The position numbers and the translations under genes are program-made. 64,000 bases of DNA from Paramecium pentaurelia (lineage: Eukaryota; Ciliophora; Oligohymenophorea; Peniculida; Parameciidae): NCBI GenBank assembly GCA_905183005.1, contig CAJJDO010000167.1:29800-93799 (forward strand), read 5' to 3'. Shown piece by piece: positions 45,958 to 56,281 of this stretch; the stretch's first letter is position 1; every line of letters starts with the position of its first letter. The notes beneath the pieces are model-generated. The model ran no database searches. It saw only the letters and a program-made list of their open reading frames with translations, and was not told the origin of the DNA.

Positions 45958-46636
45958 ATGAAATCAGGCAGCTCATGGTTGAATGCTGTATAAATGAATC
46001 CACTTGACTTTGCTGAAATTGATTACTTAGATCCTGCTTTAAAGGATGGACATAAGATCCTTTATGATCGCATATTAAACATAAATATTCGATTCTAAGA
46101 TAGATTTTCAGAAGTCTAAGAACTTAGTTAACCAGAACCTATACGTCTCAGAGTATTATAACTAGTAAGAATATAGTTTTATTAAGGGGAATTGATAGTA
46201 ATCCATAATCAATTAAAATTGAAATAAGTTCAGAAAAAGACTTGTTCTTTTTATTTATTCATGAAGCCACAATTAATGGTTTTACTTAGATTAAAGCATT
46301 ATAAAATTTATAAATGCCATTTAAGGATTATGCATAGATAACAATTGCAACTTTAAATAAAGTTGAATAAAACTATAATGGGTATTATGATCTATATATC
46401 TATTTAGATATGGAGCTATTTTCTAAGTAATGTTGGATGGTTCTGCTAGATTGGAAATCAATTAGACAACAGAATTTAGAAGTGTTCATATGATTCATTT
46501 TGATTTTCATTAAGTTGAGGAATCATTTCTACGTTAAACAATAGTTTTTAAATACAATTAACAAAGAAAAGAAATTAAATATCTTACTTAATCATTAAGT
46601 GAATGCAGAATGAGAGCCACTGGAACATTCAAATGA
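45958..46636 (+). CDS. SAS-6-like protein without coiled-coil tail
   Basis: ATG 45958, introns 46145-46176 (32 nt, donor GTCTCA) and 46382-46407 (26 nt), TGA 46634-46636; 206 aa. After a 60-residue N-terminus (NPLDFAEIDYLDPALKDG) comes a domain like the N-terminal XRCC4-fold head of SAS-6: IKIEISSEKDLFFLFIHEAT, FTQIKALQNLQMPFKDYAQ, then LDGSARLEINQTTEFRSVH and FLRQTIVFKYNQQRKE. In SAS-6 this head makes the ninefold cartwheel of centrioles and basal bodies. Here the protein stops right after the head; the long coiled coil is absent. That is the layout of the SAS6-like (SAS6L) branch known from apicomplexans and other protists. CCDC61/VFL3 is a less likely alternative. The first intron is the weaker of the two. 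Confidence 0.65.
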
Positions 46637-46676
46637 TTTTAAATTTATATTTATACGTGGACATACAATATCATTT

Positions 46677-47240
46677 TCATTACACTTATTATTTAACTCT
46701 CTCTTAAACCTTTTAGAAACCTTTATCAATTTTTTCATGATGTTACAAATAGAGTGGATGGACAAACTATAATGAATTATAATGAAAAAATACTTAATCA
46801 TACAACTTCTCAGCTCCCTTTATTTGTGGATGGAATAAAGCAACAAAGAGTGCTAATTTTAAGATATGATAAAATGGTATGAATTCTAATACAAATCCAA
46901 TGGTGGCATCTGCTAAAGTGATGATTGAAAATAGAATCCAATAGGTTAACCATTATTTATCATCATTTTCACCTAAAATATGGATATATAACATACCTGA
47001 AGACTCTATTGCTTGAATGCTTCTATAAGCTGGATAGAGGATAGAAATGAATGTGGAGAGAAAACGTGCTGCAATTCCAAAAACAATGCTGAAAAGTGCA
47101 ACAGAACCACATATAAAAACAACATGAGCAGGTCTAACTCCGATTTTGCTGCATGGTCCCTTAAGAATTTCCATTTGATCTGTATTATCAAGTCCAAATT
47201 TTGTGATTAATGGATCAAGTTTGGATAACACTACGTTCAT
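46677..47240 (-). CDS. REEP/Yop1 (TB2/DP1/HVA22) ER membrane-shaping protein
   Basis: ATG 47240, introns 46973-46996 (24 nt) and 46767-46793 (27 nt), TGA 46677-46679; 170 aa. Hairpin-type hydrophobic segments (HVVFICGSVALFSIVFGIAA and the following region to ILYPAYRSIQAIE), then the family block DDKQWLTYWILFSII...EFIPFYHILKLALFVALFHP and GAEKLYDQFVHPLYLQHHEKID. PAYxSxxAIES, KQWLTYW and a GAxxxYxxFxxP ending are diagnostic for the TB2/DP1/HVA22 family that curves ER tubules. An in-frame upstream ATG at 47312 lies within the neighbouring gene, so 47240 is preferred. Both introns are multiples of three and lack in-frame TGA. Confidence 0.9.
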
Positions 47241-47283
47241 TAATTTTATTAAATTAAAAATTATTAAATTTCCAAATTCATAT

Positions 47284-48354
47284 TCATTCGCTTTCAACTG
47301 ACCATCTTGCAATTCTATCTAAATTATCATTCAATAATTTTTATGCCTCTTAGACTCTATCCAATATAAATTATCTATTAATATTATAGAATTATTCACC
47401 TCTAATCATTTCTGTCTTACAATGTCTATCCTACTTCACGAACTGCCAATTTCTTAGTATTCAATTCCAATTCCTTTTATTAAAAGTGAGCATCCAATTC
47501 TTAATATGATCTATCACTTTAAGCCAATGAACTAATAAAATATATATAATATATTAATATTACCTTCTGATTTCACCACTCAACTTATTGTATAATCTAA
47601 TATTTTCTTATTCCTTCTCTTCATCAATTGCTAAACTATTTAAGACTGCATCTCTCAATCTATTCAACAATTCTTAAATATGTTCAACTTATTCAGTTTA
47701 TAAATGAGCAGTAATCTAAATGTAAATAATAATTAATTACTTAAGCTAAGACTTCAATATGTTTTCCTCTTCCTAATGCTTTGATTTCATCTAATAAATT
47801 ATCTTTTTCAATTAAACTATGTCCACCTCCTTATTGTAATTCACTCACACGTAATAACAATTATCCAATTACATCCAAAATAGCATTTTAATCACCAACT
47901 CTCTTTTAATATGCTTATTAATCATTTGCAAATAATCCATCAATAATAGTTTATTAGTTATTCAAAACTTAAATTCTACTTGCTGCTTGTTCAACTGATA
48001 CTCTTAATTCTTCTACTTCATTTGCTAATCCTGAAAATGTAGCTTCCATTTCTTATTATTTATCATTGAAATATTTCTCATCCTCTGATTCATCATTTGC
48101 CAAATGCTTTCTCAACTCTTCAACATGATCATTTAGACTCTATAATGTTTCACCCTTCTGAACCATCATCAATAATTCTCCAAATAATCTTCCACCGAAT
48201 TCACTTTGTTTTGACTATTTCCTTGTAAACCAACACTCATTACATAAGTTTTAAACACTTCTATAAATGCACTATGATCTGCTGTCTGTAACATCACATT
48301 GCTGCTAGCTGTCACCAACATTATACATAACAATCCAAATCCAATTCTATTCAT
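47284..48354 (-). CDS. Secreted coiled-coil protein, trichocyst-matrix-like
   Basis: ATG 48354, introns 48215-48243, 47716-47740, 47532-47563 and 47375-47399 (29, 25, 32 and 25 nt), TGA 47284-47286; 319 aa. Clear signal peptide (MNRIGFGLLCIMLVTASS), a short region with HSAFIEVFKTY, then GGRLFGELLMMVQKGETL and coiled coil nearly to the end (EKYFNDKQQEMEATFSGLA; SVEQAASRI; AIDEEKEQENIRLYNKL). Signal peptide followed by long heptads with no membrane segment is the architecture of Paramecium trichocyst matrix proteins, which are stored in secretory granules and expand on release. The assignment rests on architecture. The first 316 bp are repeated at 49141-49456 by the second assembly duplication. 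Confidence 0.7.
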
Positions 48355-49139
48355 ACCCGTTTTTTATATAATTAATAAAAAATCATAAAAAATTTCAATC
48401 ATCTCCAATACATGGAATCATTTTCTCAAACTTTAATCCATTTCTTTATTTATTCTAAACAATACTTCTACTCTTTTACTTAACTTAATTTAAAGTCATT
48501 ATTTATTTAAATTGATCATATCTAATCAATCCCAAATTTAATTCTTAAAATATTCCATCTATCTTATCCTAACTAAGTACTATTCCTTTTCTACTCATTG
48601 CAATTCCATAATCATTCTTTGATATATATTATCTATGTTTAACATCATGCCAAATGAATAGATTATCCAATCTATCCTAAGTTAAATAAAATGGTTGATT
48701 CAATAAAGAGGCCATAAAATCTGTATATGAAATATAAAATCCTTAATCATTTTTACTAAATTTCTCTATTGGTAATTGTTTTAACAATTTAATTTTTCCT
48801 TAATATTCTAAAAATTCTTGAAATTCAATTTCATTAATAGTTCCACTATTATCTCTATCCAATTCTTCAAATTTCAATTTTAAATATTTCTATTACAAAT
48901 CTGTTAATTGTGATAATAGAATTTTCAATGCTTCCTTCTTAAATTAAGTACTCTCACTATATTATTTAAGTAATTCAATGATTCTTTCAATTTCTAAATT
49001 ATTTTCTTCACTTTACATTGTTGTCAACATCCTATATTAATTGGAATCACGTATCATCCATGTATGTTTAAGTGCTTATAAACATGTTATTCTCTTATTT
49101 GGATTAGGTTCCAATAATTTAGTAATTAAATCCTAACAC
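48039..49139. repeat. Assembly duplicate 2, copy A
   Basis: 1,101 bp that reappear at 49141-50241 on the other side of the N at 49140. Contains the 5' end of the trichocyst-like gene and the 3' end of the second CDPK. No difference seen in the lines compared. Confidence 0.9.
48395..49139 (-). pseudogene. Partial artefactual copy of the CDPK 3' end
   Basis: Repeats 49497-50241, the C-terminal part of the kinase gene including its EF-hand, and is cut at the N. It should not be counted as a second gene. Confidence 0.85.
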
Positions 49140-49140
49140 N

Positions 49141-49456
49141 GTAGCTTCCATTTCTTATTATTTATCATTGAAATATTTCTCATCCTCTGATTCATCATTT
49201 GCCAAATGCTTTCTCAACTCTTCAACATGATCATTTAGACTCTATAATGTTTCACCCTTCTGAACCATCATCAATAATTCTCCAAATAATCTTCCACCGA
49301 ATTCACTTTGTTTTGACTATTTCCTTGTAAACCAACACTCATTACATAAGTTTTAAACACTTCTATAAATGCACTATGATCTGCTGTCTGTAACATCACA
49401 TTGCTGCTAGCTGTCACCAACATTATACATAACAATCCAAATCCAATTCTATTCAT
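49141..49456 (-). pseudogene. Partial artefactual copy of the trichocyst-like gene 5' end
   Basis: Repeats 48039-48354 (signal peptide, first intron and start of the coiled coil) and is cut at the N. It is not a separate gene. Confidence 0.85.
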
Positions 49457-50241
49457 ACCCGTTTTTTATATAATTAATAAAAAATCATAAAAAATTTCAA
49501 TCATCTCCAATACATGGAATCATTTTCTCAAACTTTAATCCATTTCTTTATTTATTCTAAACAATACTTCTACTCTTTTACTTAACTTAATTTAAAGTCA
49601 TTATTTATTTAAATTGATCATATCTAATCAATCCCAAATTTAATTCTTAAAATATTCCATCTATCTTATCCTAACTAAGTACTATTCCTTTTCTACTCAT
49701 TGCAATTCCATAATCATTCTTTGATATATATTATCTATGTTTAACATCATGCCAAATGAATAGATTATCCAATCTATCCTAAGTTAAATAAAATGGTTGA
49801 TTCAATAAAGAGGCCATAAAATCTGTATATGAAATATAAAATCCTTAATCATTTTTACTAAATTTCTCTATTGGTAATTGTTTTAACAATTTAATTTTTC
49901 CTTAATATTCTAAAAATTCTTGAAATTCAATTTCATTAATAGTTCCACTATTATCTCTATCCAATTCTTCAAATTTCAATTTTAAATATTTCTATTACAA
50001 ATCTGTTAATTGTGATAATAGAATTTTCAATGCTTCCTTCTTAAATTAAGTACTCTCACTATATTATTTAAGTAATTCAATGATTCTTTCAATTTCTAAA
50101 TTATTTTCTTCACTTTACATTGTTGTCAACATCCTATATTAATTGGAATCACGTATCATCCATGTATGTTTAAGTGCTTATAAACATGTTATTCTCTTAT
50201 TTGGATTAGGTTCCAATAATTTAGTAATTAAATCCTAACAC
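49141..50241. repeat. Assembly duplicate 2, copy B
   Basis: Second copy of 48039-49139; it continues without interruption into the rest of the CDPK gene. Confidence 0.9.
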
Positions 50242-51038
50242 TCAGTTGATACATTTAATTTGAACTTGAGATTGGGTTTATTTATTTATTGTTCCAATTA
50301 TTGAATATTTTATCCACTAAATGGAGGTTCTCCAAATAGTAATGCATACATAATGCAACCTAAAGACCATTCATCACATGTCTCTGAATAGACACCCTTT
50401 ATAACCTCTGGAGCCACATAAATAGGAGTTCCAACTTTAGTTTAATGTCTGCATTTTGATCTCTATTATTATGGCTTTTTTATAACTTATTCACGCTTAC
50501 TCAATCCAAAGTCAATAATTCTTATATCAAATTCTTCATCAGCATTTGCTAACATCAAATTCTCAGGTTTTAAGTCTCTATGAATAATTCCTCTTTCATG
50601 TAAATATCCAACAGCAGAAAACAATTATCTCATTATTATTTACGTCATTCTTTCACTTAATGCTCCATGTTTTAAGATTTATTACAAGAGTTCTCCACCT
50701 TTACAGTACTCCATCACAAAATAAAAGTGATTTTAATCTTCATATTCCTCATAAACTCTAATGATGTTTGGATGATCAAGTCTTGATAAAATCTCTAACT
50801 CTCTTTATATTTACTCAAAACTTAATCTATCTTTATCTATGCATTTTATAGCATAACATTTCCCTTTAAAACCATTCTTTACTTAATCTATCTTGTAACC
50901 AATTTGAACTGTTCCAAAATTGCCACGACCGATTACTTATCCCAATTTATAAAAATGACGAATATCTAGCTAACTGAATTACCTGATCTCTGAATTTTTT
51001 TGAACTTTTTTACGTACATTAGAACTACAAGAACCCAT
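49497..51038 (-). CDS. Calcium-dependent protein kinase (second CDPK)
   Basis: ATG 51038, TGA 49497-49499, 513 aa, no intron needed. Starts MGSCSSN (myristoylation plus Cys palmitoylation). Kinase domain from about 40 to 310: GRGNFGTVQ, CYAIKCIDKD, MEYCKGGEL, HRDLKPENLML, IDFGLSK, VGTPIYVAPEV and CDEWSLGCIMYALL. After the kinase comes an autoinhibitory/regulatory region, then one canonical EF-hand (DRDNSGTINEIEF) and more divergent helical pairs (YISKNDYGIAMSR; YDQFKQIM). All catalytic residues are present. It is distinct from the CDPK at 39938-41619 in lacking introns and in its Cys-rich N-terminus. Part of the 3' end is repeated at 48395-49139 by the assembly error. Confidence 0.9.
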
Positions 51039-51618
51039 TTATTTGGATTAAATAAATAATAAAAGTTTATTCTTTACTGTGAATAAAGAAATCATATTGA
51101 AATTAATATAGTATAAAATTGCTAATAATATAAAGAAAGTAAGATTAGCAGTATTTAATATTTAATATAAAATGTTTCTCATCATTAATAATTATTTGCA
51201 ATTAAATTAAAAAATCACATATTTTTGTTGAAATTATCTGATTATGTGTAAATAACTAAAAATTATTATTAATTGATTTCAATTTGAAATCTTATCAAAA
51301 AAGTTAGTATAAATATTATAACTATACATAATTATTTTTTGTTTATAAAAAGAAATAGTTTAGTATATGATTTATTAATAGTCTAATACATAAGATTCTA
51401 GTAACAATAGGATAATTATAACATTTATAATAAATATCATTAATCAAAATAATGTTATATAATTATATTTAAATTATTATATATTTCACATATTAAATAA
51501 ATTAGGATATACTATTAATAGGTTTTTGAATAATTATCCAAGATTTTAAGTAATAATAACAATATTCAATCGCTCAATAATTATTTGTATATTTTAATAT
51601 ATTGTATTTCTATTTAAA
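51039..51618. other. Divergent intergenic region
   Basis: AT-rich spacer between divergent genes, no coding or RNA signature. Confidence 0.5.
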
Positions 51619-51789
51619 ATGTATCACACATATATAATAATTTTATTGATAACACTAATATTCTAAATATATTATGGATTAAGAAATGATTCGAAAGTGG
51701 CTGAATTACTAGAAAATACAAAGAGTTATAATTGCATACCAGAATTTGATGAGGAATGTAATGATAGTCCTCCAGAAATTAGACCATGA
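51619..51789 (+). CDS. 56-aa one-TM protein, unknown
   Basis: ATG 51619, TGA 51787-51789. Hydrophobic N-terminus (TYIIILLITLIFQIYYG) then an acidic tail (VAELLENTKSYNC; EFDEECNDSPPEIRP). It may be a small anchored protein or the first exon of a larger gene. Its stop overlaps the ATG of the next ORF (ATGA at 51786-51789). No intron joining the two frames was found. Confidence 0.45.
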
Positions 51790-52232
51790 TACCTGATATT
51801 GATAATAAGTATCAAATCAACATAGCTAAGTTGTCGAATGAAAAAAACAAAACAGTATTTAATTATGCAGTCCACAGAAATACTAAAATTGGAGAGACTA
51901 TCAAAAATTATATTAGCTAAGCTCAGAATAGAGTTAATCAAAGGAGAAGATAAATAAAACCAATTCGATTCAAAACATAGCAAACCACTAGAACTGAAAC
52001 TAGTGCTGAACGATCATACAATATATGTCCTTAACACTCTATTTATCTTAACAATCGTAAATCTGTTAGAACAAGTTCTGTTATTGGAGCCATTAAAACA
52101 TAATAATCAAATTCACAACTGAGTTTTTATAAAAAAAGTTCGATTCCTAAAATGATTACTAAACGAAACACTTTATTTTCTTAAACAAGACATTCTCAAT
52201 AAATTGAATTTATTAAATATGAAAAAATATGA
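51786..52232 (+). CDS. 148-aa basic protein, unknown
   Basis: ATG 51786, TGA 52230-52232. Rich in Arg, Lys, Ser, Thr and Asn (NRVNQRRRQIKPIRFK; TTRTETSAERSY; NNRKSVRTSSVIGAIK). No domain recognised; looks disordered, compatible with a nuclear or cytoskeleton-associated protein. It overlaps the upstream ORF by the ATGA tetranucleotide and the downstream oxidoreductase start (52219) by 14 bp, so either the end or the start of one model may be wrong, or the genes truly abut. Confidence 0.45.
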
Positions 52233-53912
52233 TGCTATTATTATAGGAGGTGGTCACAATGCACTTGTGGCAGCCTGCTATCTCAAATATAAAAACATCT
52301 TGCTTCTAGAAAGAAGACATATAACAGGTGGAGCAGCTTAAACAGAAGAAATATATCCTGGTTTTAAATTCAGTCGATTCTCATATTTGCTTTCATTGAT
52401 GCGTCCATCAGTAATTAATGAATTGAATCTATATTCACATGGATTAAAACTATTTAGAAGACCTATCTCCAGTATTACAGTCACCAAAAATAAAGGAGAG
52501 TATCTGCTGATGAACTCAGATTCAACTTTTTGTAAATAAGAAATAGCCAAGTTCTCTAAAAGAGATAGTGAAGTCTATGATGAATACAACTAATTCTTAT
52601 CAGAAATTATAGATTTATGGAGTTATTATTAAGATAAATATCCTTATGACACATCTGCTAAAGGATACAATGTAAAGAAAAGTTTTGATGATCTTGGATT
52701 GTTACTGAAGATGGGATAAGATGGATGGAAAAATAAAGATAAAGTATATGTTGTATATTTAATTAGATATACGATTACATTTAATTTATGTCATAATCGT
52801 CAAGTTAATTTTTAAATAAATGGTTTGAATCTGACATCTTGAAAGGAACACTCATAACTGATGGAATCATAGGTGAAATGATATCTATTGATACTCCAGC
52901 TAGTGCATATATCTTATTGCATCATGTAATGGGTGAGATATTCCCAAATTCTAAGGGAGAATGGGCGTTTGTTGAAGGTGGAATGGGATCTATATCTAAA
53001 ATACTTACTAAATTGAATGAATAGAAGGGAGTAGAGATCAAGACCAATATAGGAGTGGAACAAATACTAACATCTAATAATTAGGTTACTGGAGTTAAAT
53101 GTTCAGATAATAATACCTATTATAGTGATACTATAATAAGCAGTGTAACTCCAAGAATCACCTTTGAGAAATTGCTATCAAATGATTAATAATAAAAGAA
53201 TCCTAAATATTTCAATGATGTTAAACATATGGAATATAATGGAGCTTGTACTAAATTTAATTTTGCTGTATCTGAAATGCCTAAATTTAAATGTTTTGAA
53301 GGAACCAAATATGAAAACCCTGAATCTGTATTAATTGGTACAACACATTTAGGATGTGAAAGATTGGATACATTAAGATAAGCATACTAAGATTGTATAA
53401 ATGGAAAGTATTATTAATTAATCATTTATCTTATAGATCATTTAGTGATAATTTGTTTGTGGATTTAGTTGTTCCTACTGTTCATGATAAGACAATAGCT
53501 CCATAAGGGTAACATATAGTATAATGTTTGGTTTAATATACTCCTTATAAGGCTAATTGGAATGAATAAATCAAACAATAATTGAAGGAGTAAGTTATTG
53601 ATTATATTTCTCAATATGCTCCCAATTTCAAGTATCTTTTATTTCCATTTTATTAGGAAATCTATACTCTATACAGATATGGTTACACCATAGGAGATTG
53701 AGTAACTCTTGAATATGACAGAAGGCAATATTTTCCATGGTGCTTTGACTTTGGATAAATTGTATGGAAATCGACCAAGTAATGGATATAATAGTTATGG
53801 AACTCCTATTAATGGATTATTTTTGTGTGGTTCTGGAACTCATCCTGGTGGAGGTGTTATGGGGGCTCCAGGAAGGAATTGTGCATTGTATATTAACAAT
53901 TATGTAAAATGA
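52219..53912 (+). CDS. PYROXD2/CRTISO-type FAD oxidoreductase
   Basis: ATG 52219, introns 52744-52766, 53408-53436 and 53632-53656 (23, 29 and 25 nt), TGA 53910-53912; 538 aa, normal for the family. N-terminal FAD site YDAIIIGGGHNALVAACYL, then LLLERRHITGGAAQTEE and YPGFKFSRFSYLLSLMRP. Middle: FLNKWFESDILKGTL with ASAYILLHHVMG and KGEWAFVEGGMGSISK. C-terminal: TPQEIEQLLNMTEGNIFHGA, YGTPINGLFLCGSGTHPGGG and GAPGRNCALYI. These are the signature blocks of pyridine-nucleotide-disulphide oxidoreductase domain protein 2 and of the carotenoid isomerase/phytoene desaturase group. In animals PYROXD2 is mitochondrial; its substrate is unsettled. Splicing at all three sites restores conserved blocks. 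Confidence 0.9.
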
Positions 53913-53933
53913 GATACATAATAAAAATTATCA

Positions 53934-55000
53934 TCAAATTAAAGTATTTAAAAGATCATTAAGTTTATTTGTCATTTCCTTTTTCATATGTTCTATAAAT
54001 TCATAGAATAAATCATCATTCATAGAATCAATTAAGGGTTCAATTACATTCACAGCATTTTTTAGAATATTTAATCTGAATTTCCTATTAGATTTTAATT
54101 CCTTGATTTCTCTATTATTCAGTATTCGTAAAGAAGGTTCTAATATTTCAATTTCTTCTGATTCATTAATATTTTGTATCTATTAATTGTTTTATATATT
54201 TATGATGTCTTCAGGTATTTCATAATGATTATCTTTTTCATTAATAGTAATTTATAAATCTTATGGATTTATCTATTATTCTAATTAATTATTTTATTTA
54301 TCTAGATCTATTTATTATTCATTATTAGAACAGTTAAATATTTATTATTGCTAACTAGATTCCTCTAATAATATATTATCTTAAGTTTCAATTATTATAT
54401 GATTAGATTAATCACTTATAATATAAGGACTTATTTCTAATTGAGAATAATCATTCTAAATATTATTATTTTATCTTCTTTAGTGTATAAATAGATCTTC
54501 ATCTTATTCACCACTTTATTCATCTATTTATACTAGAATAGGTGGATTAGCTGTTTTAACAATTTTATGTGTATCAATAATAATAAAAGGATATGTGATA
54601 TCTTCACCATCATCTCCTATTTCAATTGCATTTTATGGTATTTCATTATTACTTTATACAAATTTACATTATGTTTTCTTATGTTATTTAAATACTGCTA
54701 AAGTTCCATTCCATTATTAACATCTCAAACATTTAACTTAAACATCTCCAACTATTTTTGTTGCTAAAATATCCTTATCGAATTTATAATTGCGTTCTAA
54801 TTGATGTCTACAAAGTGGACAACTCTTCTTTTATTATATCCAACGAACCAAACAAGTACCACAAAATGTATGTCTATAATTTGGATCTAATTATACCCAC
54901 AAGTTGCTCGTATTGGATTATAAAATACTTCTCTGCATATTGAACATAATAAATGTTGATTCACCTATTACAATCCCATTACTTCAAATTATCTATTCAT
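53934..55000 (-). CDS. RING-finger protein (probable E3 ubiquitin ligase)
   Basis: ATG 55000, one 23-nt intron (54874-54896) inside the RING, TGA 53934-53936; 347 aa. C3HC4 RING at 19-56: CSIC, then CGHTFC-GTC after splicing, then CPLC. A second Cys/His cluster follows (VKCLRCQQWNGTLAVFKQH and KTQC), like the TRAF-type or C2H2-like finger after the RING in TRAF/PDZRN/RNF41-type proteins. The remaining 220 residues are Gln/Asn/Ile-rich and disordered, ending in a helical tail (FYEFIEHMKKEMTNKLND). Expected to bind an E2 and ubiquitylate unknown targets. Its stop is 21 bp from the stop of the oxidoreductase gene. Confidence 0.85.
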
Positions 55001-55310
55001 ATAATAAATTAATATATTCAAAAATTCTATTTTACAATAACTTCCTCATTTTTTTCAATGAAAAAAATATTACATGATTAAATTAGATCAAAAAATATAT
55101 TTAATAAAATATGGACTTTTTTAATAATAATGTATGATAATTTTAAGTGTCTTAACATAATTATATTAATATTATATTAATTAGACAGTAATAAATTTAT
55201 TTTTGACTTTCATTTTAATAAATAACATTTCAATTATCTTAGAAATTCTAATAATAATGTATCAAAACAATTATTTTTAAATTTATTATCAAGTCTTTAT
55301 TAGAATATAG
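55001..55310. other. Divergent intergenic region
   Basis: 310 bp of AT-rich spacer, nothing recognised. Confidence 0.5.
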
Positions 55311-55595
55311 ATGGTAATTAGAGATTTTAAATTATTATATTATTTTATTGAATTTAATAATGAGTATTATAATAATAAAAAAATGTTTAAAAACGATCTT
55401 TTGATGGAAGGAATCACTATATTGATAGTAAGCATGATATTTTTGATGATTGGTTACAATTTGAGTAGTAGTAAAGGAGAATTTGGAAGAATTGGAAAGA
55501 ATGCTAGATAGAGATAAGAAAAATGTTAATTTTCTGATATTTTGACAGATTCAGAATTCAACACTTTATTAGATGAAACAAATTATATTGAATGA
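55311..55595 (+). CDS. Small one-TM protein, unknown
   Basis: ATG 55311, TGA 55593-55595; 94 aa. A more likely start is ATG 55383, giving MFKNDLLMEGITILIVSMIF, where a membrane segment follows a short basic N-terminus, because the upstream 24 codons are AT-rich and Asn/Tyr-heavy like non-coding DNA. After the membrane segment comes a basic stretch (SSSKGEFGRIGKNARQRQE) and an acidic end (DILTDSEFNTLLDETNYIE). No family recognised. Ends 28 bp from the convergent peptidyl-tRNA hydrolase gene. Confidence 0.55.
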
Positions 55596-55623
55596 TGCAT
55601 GACCTTATAATGATAGATGATCA

Positions 55624-56211
55624 TCAAAATTTAAAGAGTTGTCGTACAAGCACAATTCCTTATTTGAATGCTTGTTATGATGGTTCATAATCTAATTTGC
55701 TCATCACATAATCACTAACAATTGCAGGGTCTTTTGAATTAGGTCTTCCTATCCCAATTTTTAATCTAATGAATTTATCATCCATATATTAAATAATGGA
55801 TTTCAAACCATTATGTCCTTCTGCACTTCCTCCTAATTTAATCTTGCATCTTCCTGGTAAATTGTCTAAATCATCATGTACAATAATAATATTGCTTGTT
55901 GATATATTGGCTTTATCTGCAATTTTTTTTATTGGATGACCACTTGAATTCATGAATGAAAGAGGATTAAATAGGATTATATGTTGAAATGATCCAATAG
56001 ACCCATTTGATCCATTATTCATTTTTATGTCAAACTCTTTTGCAAGATGCTTAATGAATAATTAACCTGCATTATGTCTAGTATTTTCATAAATTTTGCC
56101 AGGATTTCCCAATCCAACAATTAAATGAGTCCCATTTGGTATTCTTTAAACAGAGAAGGCATATCGAATTTTATGTATCAGATATGACATAAATGAAATT
56201 AAAATTTTCAT
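55624..56211 (-). CDS. Peptidyl-tRNA hydrolase (bacterial-type Pth)
   Basis: ATG 56211, TGA 55624-55626, intronless; 195 aa. The enzyme cleaves the ester bond of peptidyl-tRNA released from stalled ribosomes. Seen: IVGLGNPG (31-38) with the conserved Asn, ENTRHNAG with catalytic His46, the FNPLSFMNSSG loop, IIVHDDLDNLPG with the catalytic Asp, GGSAEGHNGLKSI, and RLKIGIGRP near the end. All catalytic residues are present. A 25-residue hydrophobic/basic N-terminal extension (MKILISFMSYLIHKIRYAF) precedes the core and could be a mitochondrial targeting sequence. Divergent from the CFAP52 gene with only 70 bp between the two starts. Confidence 0.9.
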
Positions 56212-56281
56212 TAATTACTAGTATTTTATACCTATACTATTATATATATATAAAATTGAAAAAAGAATAATAATTTAAATT

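Noticed and set aside
46595..46801. Minus-strand 68-aa ORF suggesting that REEP overlaps the SAS-6-like gene
   Set aside because: Wrong frame; the true REEP frame ends at TGA 46677-46679, 40 bp from the neighbouring stop.
46953..47312. Start of REEP at ATG 47312
   Set aside because: It lies inside the last exon of the adjacent gene; ATG 47240 begins the conserved protein.
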